Origin: an uncultured Bacteroidales bacterium
Lineage (GTDB): Bacteria > Bacteroidota > Bacteroidia > Bacteroidales > Bacteroidaceae
Length of the DNA: 64,000 bases
Assembly: GCA_902800305.1 (NCBI GenBank)
Contig: CADCDP010000012.1
Span: forward strand, 1 to 64,000
Direction: 5' to 3'
Part shown: one piece after another, positions 1-8,692 of the stretch
How positions within the stretch are numbered: the first letter of the stretch is position 1
Layout: every line of letters starts with the position of its first letter
Made by a program: the position numbers and the translations under genes
Notes under the pieces: model-generated
Databases searched by the model: none
What the model saw: only the letters and a program-made list of their open reading frames with translations
Told to the model about the DNA's origin: nothing

Positions 1-19
1 GGGAGAGTAGGTCGCCGCC
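1..19 (+). rRNA. rrf: 5S rRNA, 3' end only
   Basis: The first 19 bases match the conserved 3' end of bacterial 5S rRNA (GGGAGAGTAGGTCGCCGCC). The rest of the gene and presumably the rRNA operon lie to the left of the window. The following strong terminator supports this reading. Only the tail is visible, so the call rests on that short match and the terminator. Confidence 0.75.
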
Positions 20-32
20 CCCTTTTTGAGGA

Positions 33-82
33 GAGGGACGCCTTGAGGAGAAGATCCTGGGGCGTCCCTCCCCCTGTTTTTG
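33..82 (+). terminator. rRNA operon terminator
   Basis: A perfect 10-bp stem, GAGGGACGCC (33-42) with GGCGTCCCTC (61-70), is followed by a T-run at 76-81. It lies directly after the 5S end, as expected for rRNA operon termination. Confidence 0.85.
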
Positions 83-333
83 TGTGTTTGTGTGTGCGTG
101 TGTGTGTGCTTTCCCGTGGTCCTGCTTCTCCCTTCAGGACTGAGCTTCAGTTCCGGGTTCTGCGGAAGGGGCGTGGAGGGTTGCGGCGGAGCCGCAACAG
201 ACAGAACGAGGTAAGGTGTTCTTGTACGTGGTGGTGTAGTGGTATGGTGGCGTGCGAGGAGGGTGGAAAGGAAAGGGGGCGGCAACGCAGTTGCCGCATA
301 GAGGACCCCTTGGGGCAAAACGGTTGTAGTTCT
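83..333. other. Non-coding stretch after the rRNA terminator
   Basis: No convincing gene is seen. It holds a GT-rich tract (about 83-110) and two short GC-rich hairpins with 3-base loops: TTGCGGC/GCCGCAA at 181-197 and GCGGCAAC/GTTGCCGC at 279-297. An open frame of 120 codons crosses it, but its composition is low-complexity and it overlaps the terminator, so it is not called. Confidence 0.5.
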
Positions 334-1245
334 TTAATGGTTCTTGTAGGGAAGGCTGTAATTGGTGGTATAGTAGTTGGGGCGAATGTCGGGGAAATGA
401 CGTAGCTCGTAGTCTTCTTCCGTTCGATAGATAATGGCGATACTGTCTATTTGATAGTCCATGTTGAAAAGATGGCGGCGGTAGCGGTATTCGTGGATGG
501 CCTTGGTTATGTGTCTCATTTTCTTTTTGTCAATAGCCAATTGAGGCTCGCCGTGCTTGTCGGATGAGCGTGTCTTCACTTCTATGAAATGCAGCTTGTT
601 GTCTTTCATAGCAATGATGTCCAGTTCGCATCCTTTGTGGAGGTTCCAGTTTCGGTCAAGGATGTGAAAGCCTGCTCGAATGAGGTAAAGTCCGGCGAGT
701 TCTTCTCCTGTCTGTCCGATTTTGATGGCTTTATCCTTATTATATTTTCTTTTCAAATTGTTTTCATTGATTCGGTGTTCCAATTCTTCTTGAGAGATTT
801 TTCCTCCGTTTAGATAGATGTGGAGCACGTGGCATGTGTCTTTCAAGAAATGTCCTATTAACGTGAAACGTGTGCTTTTGCTGGTGTTCTGTTTGTCATC
901 AATGATACAAATGGCGAACCCTTTTTTGATGCCATTGCGGATTCGTTCTATGCCTTTTAAAAAAGAATCTGTTTTTATCGCTTTTTCATAGACGATGTTA
1001 CCCCTCTTGTCGGTTACGACTTGTGGGAAGTGACCGAAATGGTCGTGAAAATTGAGATAGAAAATGTTGTGGCATTTCAGTATTTTTTGCAAATCCATGG
1101 ATGATGCGTTGGTGCCCATAGGTGTGTTTGTTGCAGGTCGGCAGTCTACCACACAATTGATGCCGTATGGCACAAGCAGACGGATGAGTTCGTCCGTTCT
1201 CATCCACTCATTTCCGTAGGTGTAGATTGTGCTCTTCTGTTCCAT
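334..1245 (-). CDS. DUF488-YraN (UPF0102) fusion protein
   Basis: 303 residues with two family signatures. Residues about 5-150 resemble DUF488: an IYTYGNEWMRTDELIRLL start, a VVDCRPATNTP segment, and an STRFTLIGHFLKD segment corresponding to the family's CHRSLIA motif. Residues about 175-290 are YraN/UPF0102, a PD-(D/E)XK endonuclease-like fold: GQTGEELAGLYLIRAGF, then GCELDIIA and HFIEVKTRSS, which supply the E/D-ExK residues. YraN is normally a stand-alone protein of about 120 residues, so the N-terminal DUF488 part is an addition. The gene is monocistronic, facing the rRNA operon, with a TAATTTTG box upstream. A nucleic-acid or DNA-repair role is inferred from the nuclease-like residues only. 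Confidence 0.85.
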   Translation of the reverse strand: MEQKSTIYTYGNEWMRTDELIRLLVPYGINCVVDCRPATNTPMGTNASSMDLQKILKCHNIFYLNFHDHFGHFPQVVTDKRGNIVYEKAIKTDSFLKGIERIRNGIKKGFAICIIDDKQNTSKSTRFTLIGHFLKDTCHVLHIYLNGGKISQEELEHRINENNLKRKYNKDKAIKIGQTGEELAGLYLIRAGFHILDRNWNLHKGCELDIIAMKDNKLHFIEVKTRSSDKHGEPQLAIDKKKMRHITKAIHEYRYRRHLFNMDYQIDSIAIIYRTEEDYELRHFPDIRPNYYTTNYSLPYKNH

Positions 1246-1285
1246 TTTCCGTCATCAATTCGTTTCTCTTTCTCCTTTTTGTTGG

Positions 1286-1293
1286 CAAAATTA
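1286..1293 (-). promoter_or_regulatory. -7 box for the DUF488-YraN gene
   Basis: On the minus strand this reads TAATTTTG, a match to the Bacteroidetes TAnnTTTG -7 element, about 41 bases before the ATG. No clear -33 TTTG was matched. Confidence 0.5.
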
Positions 1294-1476
1294 CCGAAAA
1301 AACGGAATATTTCGGACCTTTTACTCATTATTCTTTTGATTAGTGACGAAGATTTCTTGATTTTTTGTTGTTTTTCAACGTTTTTCTGTGAAAAGAATGA
1401 TTGGTGTCCGCTAAAGTAAAAGTGTAGCAGACACCAATAGTTTGTTATCTTCTTTGGACTTTCCCCTTCTTCCGCA

Positions 1477-1559
1477 ACCCCTAAAACGACCACGTCGTAG
1501 TCGGCACATCGACCACGACGTGGTCGGTCTGGTGACCACGACGTGGTCGATTTAGGGGT
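1477..1559. repeat. Triple-palindrome element, 83 nt (copy C)
   Basis: Layout: 10-nt end ACCCCTAAAA, three 17-nt palindromic units (1487-1503, 1510-1526, 1533-1549) separated by 6-nt spacers, and a 10-nt end ATTTAGGGGT. The middle unit is CGACCACGACGTGGTCG. Unit 1 has T at its centre and units 2 and 3 have A, so unit 1 plus the left end pairs with unit 3 plus the right end in a 27-bp imperfect stem, with unit 2 as an apical hairpin. The element at 49300-49382 has the same layout with different arm sequences. It fills part of the 445-bp gap between the DUF488-YraN gene and the histidine kinase; nothing else was recognised in that gap apart from the promoter. Confidence 0.85.
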
Positions 1560-1690
1560 GAAGAAAGGACTTCTTTGGACATGTCGTCATACGGGAGACA
1601 GTGGGAGAATGTTGGTGTGTGTTGGGGAGAAAACGCATAATGTCGGGCGTAGAATACAATATTGGGGTAGGGGTGTTCGTTATTGGTGAT

Positions 1691-2872
1691 ATGCAGATGT
1701 TTGATAGGATACGTAATATTAAATATGTGTTGGTGCTGTTGGCGATTGTGATAGCCATCGGCTCGCTGCTGACTTCGAATTATCTGATTTCGGACCTCGA
1801 ACAGGAGGAACGGAATAAGATGGAGGTGTGGGCAGAGGCGATGCGGTCGTTGAACACGGCGGACGAAAACACGGACTTGAATCTGGTGTTGAAGGTGATA
1901 AATGGAAATCACACGATTCCTGTGATTGTGGTGGATGAGGAGGGTCAGGTGCTTTCGTCGCGCAACATCGGGAAGTCGTTTTCGGAAGGGGAGGACTCGT
2001 TGCGGTATTTGTCGATTTTGGCGAAAGACTATCGGGCGAAGGGACGGTTTATTCGGATTGACTTACCGCAGGAGTTTGATTCCGACGAGGGCATCAGCAT
2101 TTGTTATGACGAGTCGTTGATGCTGAAGCGGTTGGCCATGTATCCTTATCTTCAATTGGGAGTGGTGGTGCTGTTTGTGCTCATTGCCATCTTTGCGCTG
2201 TTTTCGGCCATGCGTGCTGAACAGAACAAGGTGTGGGTGGGGTTGTCGAAGGAGACGGCTCATCAGCTGGGCACTCCGATTTCGAGCCTGATTGCTTGGC
2301 ATGAGGTGCTGAAAGAATCGTACCCCGACGATATGCTTCTGCCCGAAATGGAGAAGGACATCAAACGGTTGGAGCGCATTGCGGAGCGTTTTTCGAAGAT
2401 TGGCTCTATCCCAGAACCGCAACCAGAGGATGTGATAGAAGTGCTGCAAAGGGTGGTCGCTTATATGGACAAACGGACATCGAGCAAGGTGGTCATTCGG
2501 ACACATTTCCCCGATGAGCCTGTGATTGTGAGTCTGATTTCGAGCCTGTTCGAGTGGGTGGCAGAGAATTTGTGCAAGAATGCTGTTGATGCGATGGGGG
2601 GAGCTGGCACGATAGACCTCTACATCGAAGAGGATGCCAAGTTTGTTTATGTGGAGGTGAAGGATTCCGGCAAGGGCATTCCGAATTCTAAGTTTAACTC
2701 CGTGTTTAAGCCTGGATTCACGACGAAGGAGCGTGGTTGGGGGCTTGGCCTTTCGTTGGCGAAGAGGATTGTAGAAGAGTATCATGGTGGTAAGATATAT
2801 GTGAAAGATTCGGTGGTGGGGGTTGGTACGACTTTTAGAATCGAATTGCCAAAAGACTCGTCCATCGTGTAA
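1691..2872 (+). CDS. Membrane sensor histidine kinase (orphan)
   Basis: 393 residues from the ATG at 1691, chosen because the first transmembrane segment (VLVLLAIVIAIGSLLT) follows it directly; an earlier in-frame ATG at 1601 would add an unlikely 30-residue lead. A second membrane segment (about residues 153-172, LGVVVLFVLIAIFALFSAM) brackets a periplasmic sensor loop. The kinase core has the H-box with phospho-acceptor His near residue 191 (KETAHQLGTPISSLIAW), the N-box (LCKNAVDAM), and ATP-binding glycine motifs (DSGKGI, GWGLGLSLAKRIVEEYHGG). It is expected to autophosphorylate and pass phosphate to a response regulator, but none is adjacent. The sensed signal is unknown. The downstream gene has its own promoter. 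Confidence 0.9.
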   Translation: MQMFDRIRNIKYVLVLLAIVIAIGSLLTSNYLISDLEQEERNKMEVWAEAMRSLNTADENTDLNLVLKVINGNHTIPVIVVDEEGQVLSSRNIGKSFSEGEDSLRYLSILAKDYRAKGRFIRIDLPQEFDSDEGISICYDESLMLKRLAMYPYLQLGVVVLFVLIAIFALFSAMRAEQNKVWVGLSKETAHQLGTPISSLIAWHEVLKESYPDDMLLPEMEKDIKRLERIAERFSKIGSIPEPQPEDVIEVLQRVVAYMDKRTSSKVVIRTHFPDEPVIVSLISSLFEWVAENLCKNAVDAMGGAGTIDLYIEEDAKFVYVEVKDSGKGIPNSKFNSVFKPGFTTKERGWGLGLSLAKRIVEEYHGGKIYVKDSVVGVGTTFRIELPKDSSIV

Positions 2873-2953
2873 AAAAATCTCTGTAAAGCGGTGATTTTAT
2901 GCTTCTGACAGAAAAAGTTGTGAGATTTTATTAGGAGTTAGAAAAAAAATGTG

Positions 2954-2961
2954 TAACTTTG
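2954..2961 (+). promoter_or_regulatory. -7 box before DUF177-rpmF-fabH
   Basis: TAACTTTG matches the TAnnTTTG -7 element. It ends only 8 bases before the first possible ATG (2970), so transcription would start almost at the start codon. Confidence 0.65.
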
Positions 2962-2969
2962 CATTCTGA

Positions 2970-3554
2970 ATGGGTATGATGGATACTTATAAGATTGATT
3001 TGTTGAGTCCACGGCTTGAAGGGCGTACCTTTGAGTATGAGATTGGCGATAGTTTTTTCGCTGCGATTGGTGGACTGATTCAGCGAGGCGACATCCACAC
3101 GAGTGTGGAGTGTGTGAGTGCTGGGACAATCTTTAAGTTCTTGATACACAGCGTCGGTACGGTCACCGTTCCTTGCGACCGCTGTCTGGCAGACCTCAAA
3201 TTGCGGATTGAGACGACGGACGAACTGAGCGTGAAGCTGGGCGATGAGTTTTCCGACGAAGGTGATTGTGTGATTGTTCCTGAGGCAGAAGGTTATCTTG
3301 ACCTTGCACAATTCATCTACGAGTTTATTGTGCTCGCCATGCCTGTCACGTGTTGTCACGAACCTGGAGAATGTGATGACACGATGATGCACGAACTCAG
3401 CCGGCATCTATCCACCCGAAGTGGAGACGAGGATGGGGAGCAAGCGGACTCAAGCGATGGTGAAGACACGGCGATGGGTGAAGATTCTGACGAGTCAGAG
3501 CCTGTGGATAGCCGTTGGGCTGCACTGAAAGAATTGAAAAAACAACTAAAATAA
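2970..3554 (+). CDS. yceD: DUF177 (YceD-like) protein
   Basis: 194 residues. The family lies next to rpmF in many bacteria and is linked to 23S rRNA/ribosome biogenesis. Visible features: a TVPCDRCL segment (the conserved C-x2-C pair of the family) near the middle, a conserved YLDLAQFIYEFIVLAMP segment, and a strongly acidic tail (GDEDGEQADSSDGEDTAMGEDSDESE) ending in a basic ALKELKKQLK. The start could be the ATG at 2970, 2976 or 2979; the later ones fit the promoter position better. rpmF follows after 9 bases, so the two are co-transcribed. Confidence 0.85.
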   Translation: MGMMDTYKIDLLSPRLEGRTFEYEIGDSFFAAIGGLIQRGDIHTSVECVSAGTIFKFLIHSVGTVTVPCDRCLADLKLRIETTDELSVKLGDEFSDEGDCVIVPEAEGYLDLAQFIYEFIVLAMPVTCCHEPGECDDTMMHELSRHLSTRSGDEDGEQADSSDGEDTAMGEDSDESEPVDSRWAALKELKKQLK

Positions 3555-3563
3555 TAGAAAAAA

Positions 3564-3749
3564 ATGGCACATCCGAAAAGAAGACAGTCAAAGACTCGTA
3601 CAAGAAAAAGAAGAACTCACGACGTAGCAGTAGCTCCAACATTGGCCGTATGTCCAAACTGCGGTGAGTATTATGTGTACCATACAGTATGCCCTGCTTG
3701 TGGCTACTATCGTGGTAAGGTCGCTATCGAAAAGCAAGCTGCAATCTAA
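3564..3749 (+). CDS. rpmF: Ribosomal protein bL32
   Basis: 61 residues, the usual length. It begins MAHPKRRQSKTRTRKRRTHD, the typical basic bL32 start. The four-cysteine zinc ribbon is intact (CPNCGEYY then CPACGYY). It is a structural protein of the large ribosomal subunit, placed between DUF177 and fabH in one transcription unit. Confidence 0.97.
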   Translation: MAHPKRRQSKTRTRKRRTHDVAVAPTLAVCPNCGEYYVYHTVCPACGYYRGKVAIEKQAAI

Positions 3750-3764
3750 AAATAGCACTCTCTC

Positions 3765-4847
3765 ATGGGAAAGATAAACGCTGTTATCACTGGCATAGGC
3801 GGATGGGTTCCAACCTACATCCTTGACAACGAGGAGATGTCCACCATCGTTGACACAAGCGATGAGTGGATTATGGAACGCATCGGCGTGAAGACACGTC
3901 ACATTCTGAAGCCAGAAGAAGGTGTAGGCACATCGTTCATGATGACCAAGGCTGTCCAGCAACTGCTTGACAAGACTGGTGCCGACCCCGATTCGATTGA
4001 GGCTGTGATTGTGGCCACCACCACTCCCGACTACCATTTCCCTTCGACCGCTTCGCTCATCATTGGCAATCTTGATTTGAAAAATGCTTTTGGCTTCGAC
4101 ATGGAGGCTGCTTGTGCAGGTTTCCTCTATGCAATGGAGACAGGAGCGAACTTCGTCCGTAGTGGACGCTACAAGAGAATCATCGTTTGTGGCGGCGACC
4201 ACATGTCATCGATGACAAACTATCAAGACCGTAACACTTGCCCTATTTTTGGCGATGGTGCGGCGTGTGTGATGATGGAGGCAACCGAAGAAGAGTATGG
4301 TTTGATGGACAGTTATCTTCGTGTGGATGGCAAGGGCTATGACAACCTCCACATGGCAGCAGGTGGTTCGGCTAACATGCCCAGCCATGAGACTGTAGAC
4401 CAACGACTTCACTTCGTCTATCAGGAAGGTCGTGCGGTGTTCAAGCACGCTGTGACCGATATGTCAGACGCTGTGGAGTTGGTAGCAAAGCGTAACAACC
4501 TTACGAAGAATGATATTGCGTGGATTGTTCCCCATCAGGCAAACGTGCGCATCGAAAGCGCTGTGGCACGTCGCATCGGTGTGGAGGAAGACCACGTGAT
4601 GATTAACATTGACCACATGGCCAACACTTCTGGCGGTACCCTTCCATTGTGTCTGTGGGAGTATGAACCACAGCTGAAGAAGGGCGATAAGCTCATCTTC
4701 ACAGCATTTGGTGCAGGCTTCACATGGGGCGCAAGCTACATGATTTGGGGTTACGATGGCAGCAAGTTTGCCGACACTCCAGCCGAGTTCTACAAGGAAG
4801 GAACTATCAGCCGAGAGGAGTGGTACGCCAAGAGAGGCAAGAAGTAA
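3765..4847 (+). CDS. fabH: Beta-ketoacyl-ACP synthase III
   Basis: 360 residues, slightly longer than the usual 320-330. It catalyses the first condensation of type II fatty-acid synthesis, acyl-CoA with malonyl-ACP. The nucleophile Cys is at about residue 117 ([13 protein letters not shown]); the catalytic His is in VPHQANVRI and the Asn in NTSGGTLP. It follows rpmF by 15 bases; the frequent neighbour plsX is absent here. A hairpin repeat separates it from era. Confidence 0.95.
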   Translation: MGKINAVITGIGGWVPTYILDNEEMSTIVDTSDEWIMERIGVKTRHILKPEEGVGTSFMMTKAVQQLLDKTGADPDSIEAVIVATTTPDYHFPSTASLIIGNLDLKNAFGFDMEAACAGFLYAMETGANFVRSGRYKRIIVCGGDHMSSMTNYQDRNTCPIFGDGAACVMMEATEEEYGLMDSYLRVDGKGYDNLHMAAGGSANMPSHETVDQRLHFVYQEGRAVFKHAVTDMSDAVELVAKRNNLTKNDIAWIVPHQANVRIESAVARRIGVEEDHVMINIDHMANTSGGTLPLCLWEYEPQLKKGDKLIFTAFGAGFTWGASYMIWGYDGSKFADTPAEFYKEGTISREEWYAKRGKK

Positions 4848-4857
4848 TATCTGAAGT

Positions 4858-4951
4858 AAAAAGTGAAGAGTGAAAAGTGAAAAATCCAAGTTACTCCTGT
4901 CCGAGTGGCTGGTAAGAGGGATTTTTCACTTTTTACTCTTCACTTTTCGTT
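4858..4951. repeat. Intergenic hairpin of GTGAA-type heptamers
   Basis: A left arm (4858-4887), built of AAGTGAAGAG/AAAAGTGAAAAATCC, pairs with a right arm (4919-4948) across a 31-nt loop. Two further elements of this kind lie at 24921-25009 and 50756-50855. It may act as an attenuator or terminator between fabH and era, or be a dispersed repeat; sequence alone does not decide. Confidence 0.75.
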
Positions 4952-4969
4952 TTTTATTTAGAATAGAGT

Positions 4970-5851
4970 ATGCATAAATCAGGTTTTGTAAACATCGTAG
5001 GTAATCCGAATGTGGGCAAGTCCACATTGATGAATCAGTTGGTTGGCGAGAAAATCTCCATAGCCACCTTTAAGGCGCAGACGACACGGCATCGTATTAT
5101 GGGCATCATCAACGATGAGGATGCGCAGATTGTGTTTTCTGACACTCCAGGTGTACTCAAACCGAACTATAAACTGCAAGAGTCCATGCTCGCTTTTTCA
5201 GAAAGCGCGTTGGTGGATGCCGATGTGTTGCTGTACGTGACAGACCCCCTGGAGAAGATAGACAAGAACGCTGATTTTTTGGGAAAGGTTGCCAAGATGG
5301 AAGTACCTGTTTTGGTGCTCATCAACAAAATAGACCTGACGAACGAAAAAGACCTTGTAGGCTTGGTGGAGCAGTGGCATGAGGTGCTGCCTAAAGCTGA
5401 GATACTGCCTATTTCAGCATTGCATCGGTTTAATGTTCAGCCTGTTTTGAATCGCATCAAAGAGTTGCTCCCTGAATGCCCTCCCTATTTTGATAAGGAT
5501 CAGTTGACCGACAAACCCGCCAAATTCTTCGTTACCGAGATAATCCGTGAGAAGATACTTCTCTATTACGACAAGGAAATACCTTACTCCGTCGAAGTCG
5601 GTGTGGAGAGTTTTAAGGAAGACAAGACCCACATCCACATCAATGCCGTCATTTACGTGGAGCGCGATTCGCAGAAGGGCATCATTATCGGACATCAGGG
5701 CAAGGCTCTAAAAAAAGTGGCGACCGAAGCTCGCAAGAGTCTCGAAAAGTTCTTTGGCAAGAATATCTATTTGGAGACTTTCGTGAAAGTGGATAAGGAC
5801 TGGCGCAACTCAACCAAGGAACTGAATTTGTTTGGGTATAATCCCGAGTGA
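4970..5851 (+). CDS. era: GTPase Era
   Basis: 293 residues, normal for Era, an essential GTPase that binds 16S rRNA and helps 30S subunit maturation. The G domain shows G1 GNPNVGKS (about residues 11-18), G3 DTPG and G4 NKID. The C-terminal KH domain shows IIIGHQGKALKKVATEARKSLE. It is followed by a convergent gene, so era probably ends the rpmF-fabH-era unit. Confidence 0.97.
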   Translation: MHKSGFVNIVGNPNVGKSTLMNQLVGEKISIATFKAQTTRHRIMGIINDEDAQIVFSDTPGVLKPNYKLQESMLAFSESALVDADVLLYVTDPLEKIDKNADFLGKVAKMEVPVLVLINKIDLTNEKDLVGLVEQWHEVLPKAEILPISALHRFNVQPVLNRIKELLPECPPYFDKDQLTDKPAKFFVTEIIREKILLYYDKEIPYSVEVGVESFKEDKTHIHINAVIYVERDSQKGIIIGHQGKALKKVATEARKSLEKFFGKNIYLETFVKVDKDWRNSTKELNLFGYNPE

Positions 5852-5881
5852 TGAAGTAGAGATGAAGTGGAGCATTTCTCT

Positions 5882-7024
5882 CTACTTCTTCATTTCTTTA
5901 GCAATCCACAACACCCATTCGTCGATATTATCGGTCAGTCGTTCGGGATAGGCTAATGGTATATGAACATCTGGCTCTATACCAATCTTCCCGAAGGATG
6001 AGTCTTTCAGAAATTCGAAGATCTTGATGCAGGTAGGATAGACCAAATAGATGTCTGCATGAGGGAGTTTCGTGTAAAAGACGTTGCCCGTGAGTTCAGC
6101 CCCATAAGTACGTTCTTTTCCATAGAATTTTGTACGATTGCTGTTACCTTTGGCGTAAATCTGGATCAGACCTTCGGCGGCACTGGCAGATTGGTTATCG
6201 GCGATGATGGCTACACATTTGGGTGGCAAGGTGGGGTTGATGTCGCTTGCGTCCCATACGCTCCAACGCTCAAATTCGTTCTTGCCCAAGCTCTGCTTGC
6301 ATTGTTCCAAGAATTGCAGCGAACGAACAGAATCGCCCATTTGCTGCTCTAACAAAAATTCCCAGTACTTCTGATTATGCGGCGTGTTGCGAAAGAAGTT
6401 TTCAAGCGGTCTTTCGCGTTGATGGTCAATAATCAATTGGAGAAACGGCCACCAAATGCCATCGTTGCCTCCTCCATTTCCGCGCACGTCGATTATCAGG
6501 TTTTCACATCCCGATTCTTCATATTGTTTGGCTGCCTGTTGTACCCACTCCGCTGTAGGGTTCTCTCCTGTACACGATGGAACACGCACCAGCCATGTCT
6601 GTTCATCGACCTTGCATGAAACGGGCTGAGGATTGTATTCCATAACCTTTGTATAGTCCGTGTGGATAGATTGCACGTAGCTGTCCCACAACGTCGTGTT
6701 TTCGATAGAATAATGTGTGTCGAAATTCCGATGAAACCAGATGGCATAATCACATACGGCTTGTTCGATGTCCTTCTTCCCCTTAACGACTTGCTTTCTA
6801 AGTCGCTTCTTCAATGTCTCATATTTTTTCTTGTAACCCATCTCCATGATAGCTGGGAAGGCTGCGTAGTTTTCCTCCGTGAAGCTGGTTAGGAAATCGT
6901 AGTCCTCCAGATTCCTTGTGATACTGTCTGGAACGGTGGCAAAGGAACAATGTGGAGCGAGGATGAACAGGATGGCAATGATGACGGATGCGTATGGATT
7001 GAGAGGTTGCTTAGATGTTGTCAT
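5882..7024 (-). CDS. Secreted S41-family peptidase-like protein
   Basis: 380 residues from the ATG at 7024. A longer frame opens at 7135, but a TACCTTTG promoter box lies inside that extension (7082-7089), and 7024 puts a signal peptide (YASVIIAILFILAPHCSFA) at the N-terminus. Tail-specific-protease features: LIIDVRGNGGGND and IADNQSASAAEGLI, where the Ser of SASAAE matches the S41 nucleophile position; a Lys four residues later in the usual place is not obvious. No PDZ domain was recognised. It probably acts in the periplasm or on the surface; substrate unknown. Confidence 0.85.
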   Translation of the reverse strand: MTTSKQPLNPYASVIIAILFILAPHCSFATVPDSITRNLEDYDFLTSFTEENYAAFPAIMEMGYKKKYETLKKRLRKQVVKGKKDIEQAVCDYAIWFHRNFDTHYSIENTTLWDSYVQSIHTDYTKVMEYNPQPVSCKVDEQTWLVRVPSCTGENPTAEWVQQAAKQYEESGCENLIIDVRGNGGGNDGIWWPFLQLIIDHQRERPLENFFRNTPHNQKYWEFLLEQQMGDSVRSLQFLEQCKQSLGKNEFERWSVWDASDINPTLPPKCVAIIADNQSASAAEGLIQIYAKGNSNRTKFYGKERTYGAELTGNVFYTKLPHADIYLVYPTCIKIFEFLKDSSFGKIGIEPDVHIPLAYPERLTDNIDEWVLWIAKEMKK

Positions 7025-7081
7025 GTGGTTGTTTGTTTGGGGTGATGAATGATGCTTTACCTTTTGTGTAGAAATATGTTG

Positions 7082-7089
7082 CAAAGGTA
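7082..7089 (-). promoter_or_regulatory. -7 box for the S41 peptidase gene
   Basis: Reads TACCTTTG on the minus strand, 57 bases before the chosen start codon. It also supports the shorter start of that gene. Confidence 0.65.
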
Positions 7090-7250
7090 TATATAAATAT
7101 TGAATTGTAAGCTTACCTTGATAAAAAACTTCCAATTATTTTGGGAGGTTTACCGATGATAGACACAAATTTTTTATGGTTTTGTCAAGGCTTTCGGCTA
7201 CTTTTGTTAGATATTTCTTGTTTTACACCTCGTATGTCGCTCTTTTTGTG

Positions 7251-7378
7251 TACCTTTGCACCCGATTTGGAGCCGTCATAGCCTTATCCGAAGGATAGGG
7301 AAAGCCATCTGTGACGGTGAGTAAGAACCCGAAAAAGGTGATAATGGCTATCAGTTCGAAAGAAATACTGAAAAGATT
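7251..7378 (+). promoter_or_regulatory. der promoter and structured leader
   Basis: The -7 box TACCTTTG is at 7251-7258 and leaves a leader of about 110 nt before der. The leader holds nested complementarity: CCGTCA (about 7272) with TGACGG (about 7312), enclosing a hairpin built from CCTTATCC and GGATAGG around GAA. No known riboswitch or ribosomal-protein leader was recognised. Nothing else was seen in the gap. Confidence 0.5.
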
Positions 7379-8692
7379 ATGGCAAATTTAGTAGCAATCG
7401 TAGGTCGCCCGAACGTGGGTAAATCTACGCTTTTCAACAGATTGACCAAGACCCGTCACGCCATTGTGAGCGACGAGGCTGGTACGACGCGCGACCGTCA
7501 GTATGGTAAGTGCGAGTGGGGTAACAAAGAGTTTTCGGTGGTCGATACTGGAGGATGGGTGGTCAACTCGGACGACGTGTTCGAGGAAGAGATTCGTCGT
7601 CAAGTGCTCATCGCCATCGAGGAATGCGATGTCATTCTCTTTATGGTGGATGTGCGCACAGGCGTGACAGACCTTGATATGGAGGTGGCCGATATACTTC
7701 GTCGCAGCAAACTCCCCGTTTTCGTTGTGGCGAACAAGGTGGATAGTAACGAACATCGGTATGATGCTGCCGAATTCTATAGTTTAGGATTGGGCGACCC
7801 CATTTGTGTCAGTTCCTTGACGGGTAGTGGTACGGGCGATTTGCTCGACACCGTAGTGGGCAGTTTTACGAAGGAGATGAAGGAGGTGATAGAAGAAGAT
7901 ATCCCTCGCATCGCTGTCGTTGGCCGTCCAAATGCAGGTAAATCCTCGCTCATCAACGCTTTCTTGGATGACAATCGCAACGTGGTGACCGACATTGCTG
8001 GCACGACGCGCGACTCCATCTACACAAAATACGAGAAGTTCGGCTTCAATTTCTATTTGGTGGATACGGCTGGCATCCGCAAGAAGAACAAGGTGACGGA
8101 AGACCTTGAATACTATTCGGTCATGCGCAGCATCCGTGCCATCGAGAACTCCGACGTGTGTGTGCTCATGGTGGATGCCACACGAGGCATCGAAGGGCAA
8201 GACATCAACATCTTCCAGTTGGTGCAGAAGAACCAGAAAGGACTGGTGGTGGTGGTCAACAAGTGGGACTTGGTGGAGGACAAAAGCAATGAAGCGATTC
8301 GCCATTTCGAAAGAGCCATCCGTGACCGTTTTGCTCCGTTTGTCGATTTCACCATCATTTTTGTGTCGGCAGTCACTAAACAGCGCATTTTCCGTGTGCT
8401 CGAGGAAGCAAAGAAAGTCTATCAGGCTCGCACCAACAAGGTGCCTACCGCAAAACTGAACGAGGTAATGCTACCCATTATCGAGGCTACACCCCCTCCA
8501 TCGCTGAAGGGCAAGTACATCAAAATCAAGTATGTGATGCAGATTCCCGACACACGGGTTCCGTCTTTTGTGTTCTATGCCAATTTGCCCCAGTACGTCA
8601 AGGAACCTTACAAACGTTTCCTTGAGAATCAGATTCGTGAACATTGGAACTTTAAGGGAACTCCTATCAATGTGTATATCAGACAGAAATAG
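7379..8692 (+). CDS. der: Ribosome biogenesis GTPase Der (EngA)
   Basis: 437 residues with the tandem G domains unique to this family: G1 GRPNVGKS (residues about 8-15) with DTGG and NKVD, and a second G1 GRPNAGKS (about 181-188) with DTAGI and NKWD. A C-terminal KH-like domain follows ([17 protein letters not shown]...[15 protein letters not shown]). Der works in 50S subunit assembly. The following lipoprotein gene overlaps its end. Confidence 0.97.
   Translation: MANLVAIVGRPNVGKSTLFNRLTKTRHAIVSDEAGTTRDRQYGKCEWGNKEFSVVDTGGWVVNSDDVFEEEIRRQVLIAIEECDVILFMVDVRTGVTDLDMEVADILRRSKLPVFVVANKVDSNEHRYDAAEFYSLGLGDPICVSSLTGSGTGDLLDTVVGSFTKEMKEVIEEDIPRIAVVGRPNAGKSSLINAFLDDNRNVVTDIAGTTRDSIYTKYEKFGFNFYLVDTAGIRKKNKVTEDLEYYSVMRSIRAIENSDVCVLMVDATRGIEGQDINIFQLVQKNQKGLVVVVNKWDLVEDKSNEAIRHFERAIRDRFAPFVDFTIIFVSAVTKQRIFRVLEEAKKVYQARTNKVPTAKLNEVMLPIIEATPPPSLKGKYIKIKYVMQIPDTRVPSFVFYANLPQYVKEPYKRFLENQIREHWNFKGTPINVYIRQK

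Noticed and set aside
43-405. A 120-codon frame at the left edge
   Set aside because: Overlaps the rRNA terminator stem, a GT tract and the end of the DUF488-YraN gene; low-complexity product.
7262-7378. Known riboswitch or ribosomal-protein leader before der
   Set aside because: No family consensus could be matched; kept only as an unnamed structured leader.
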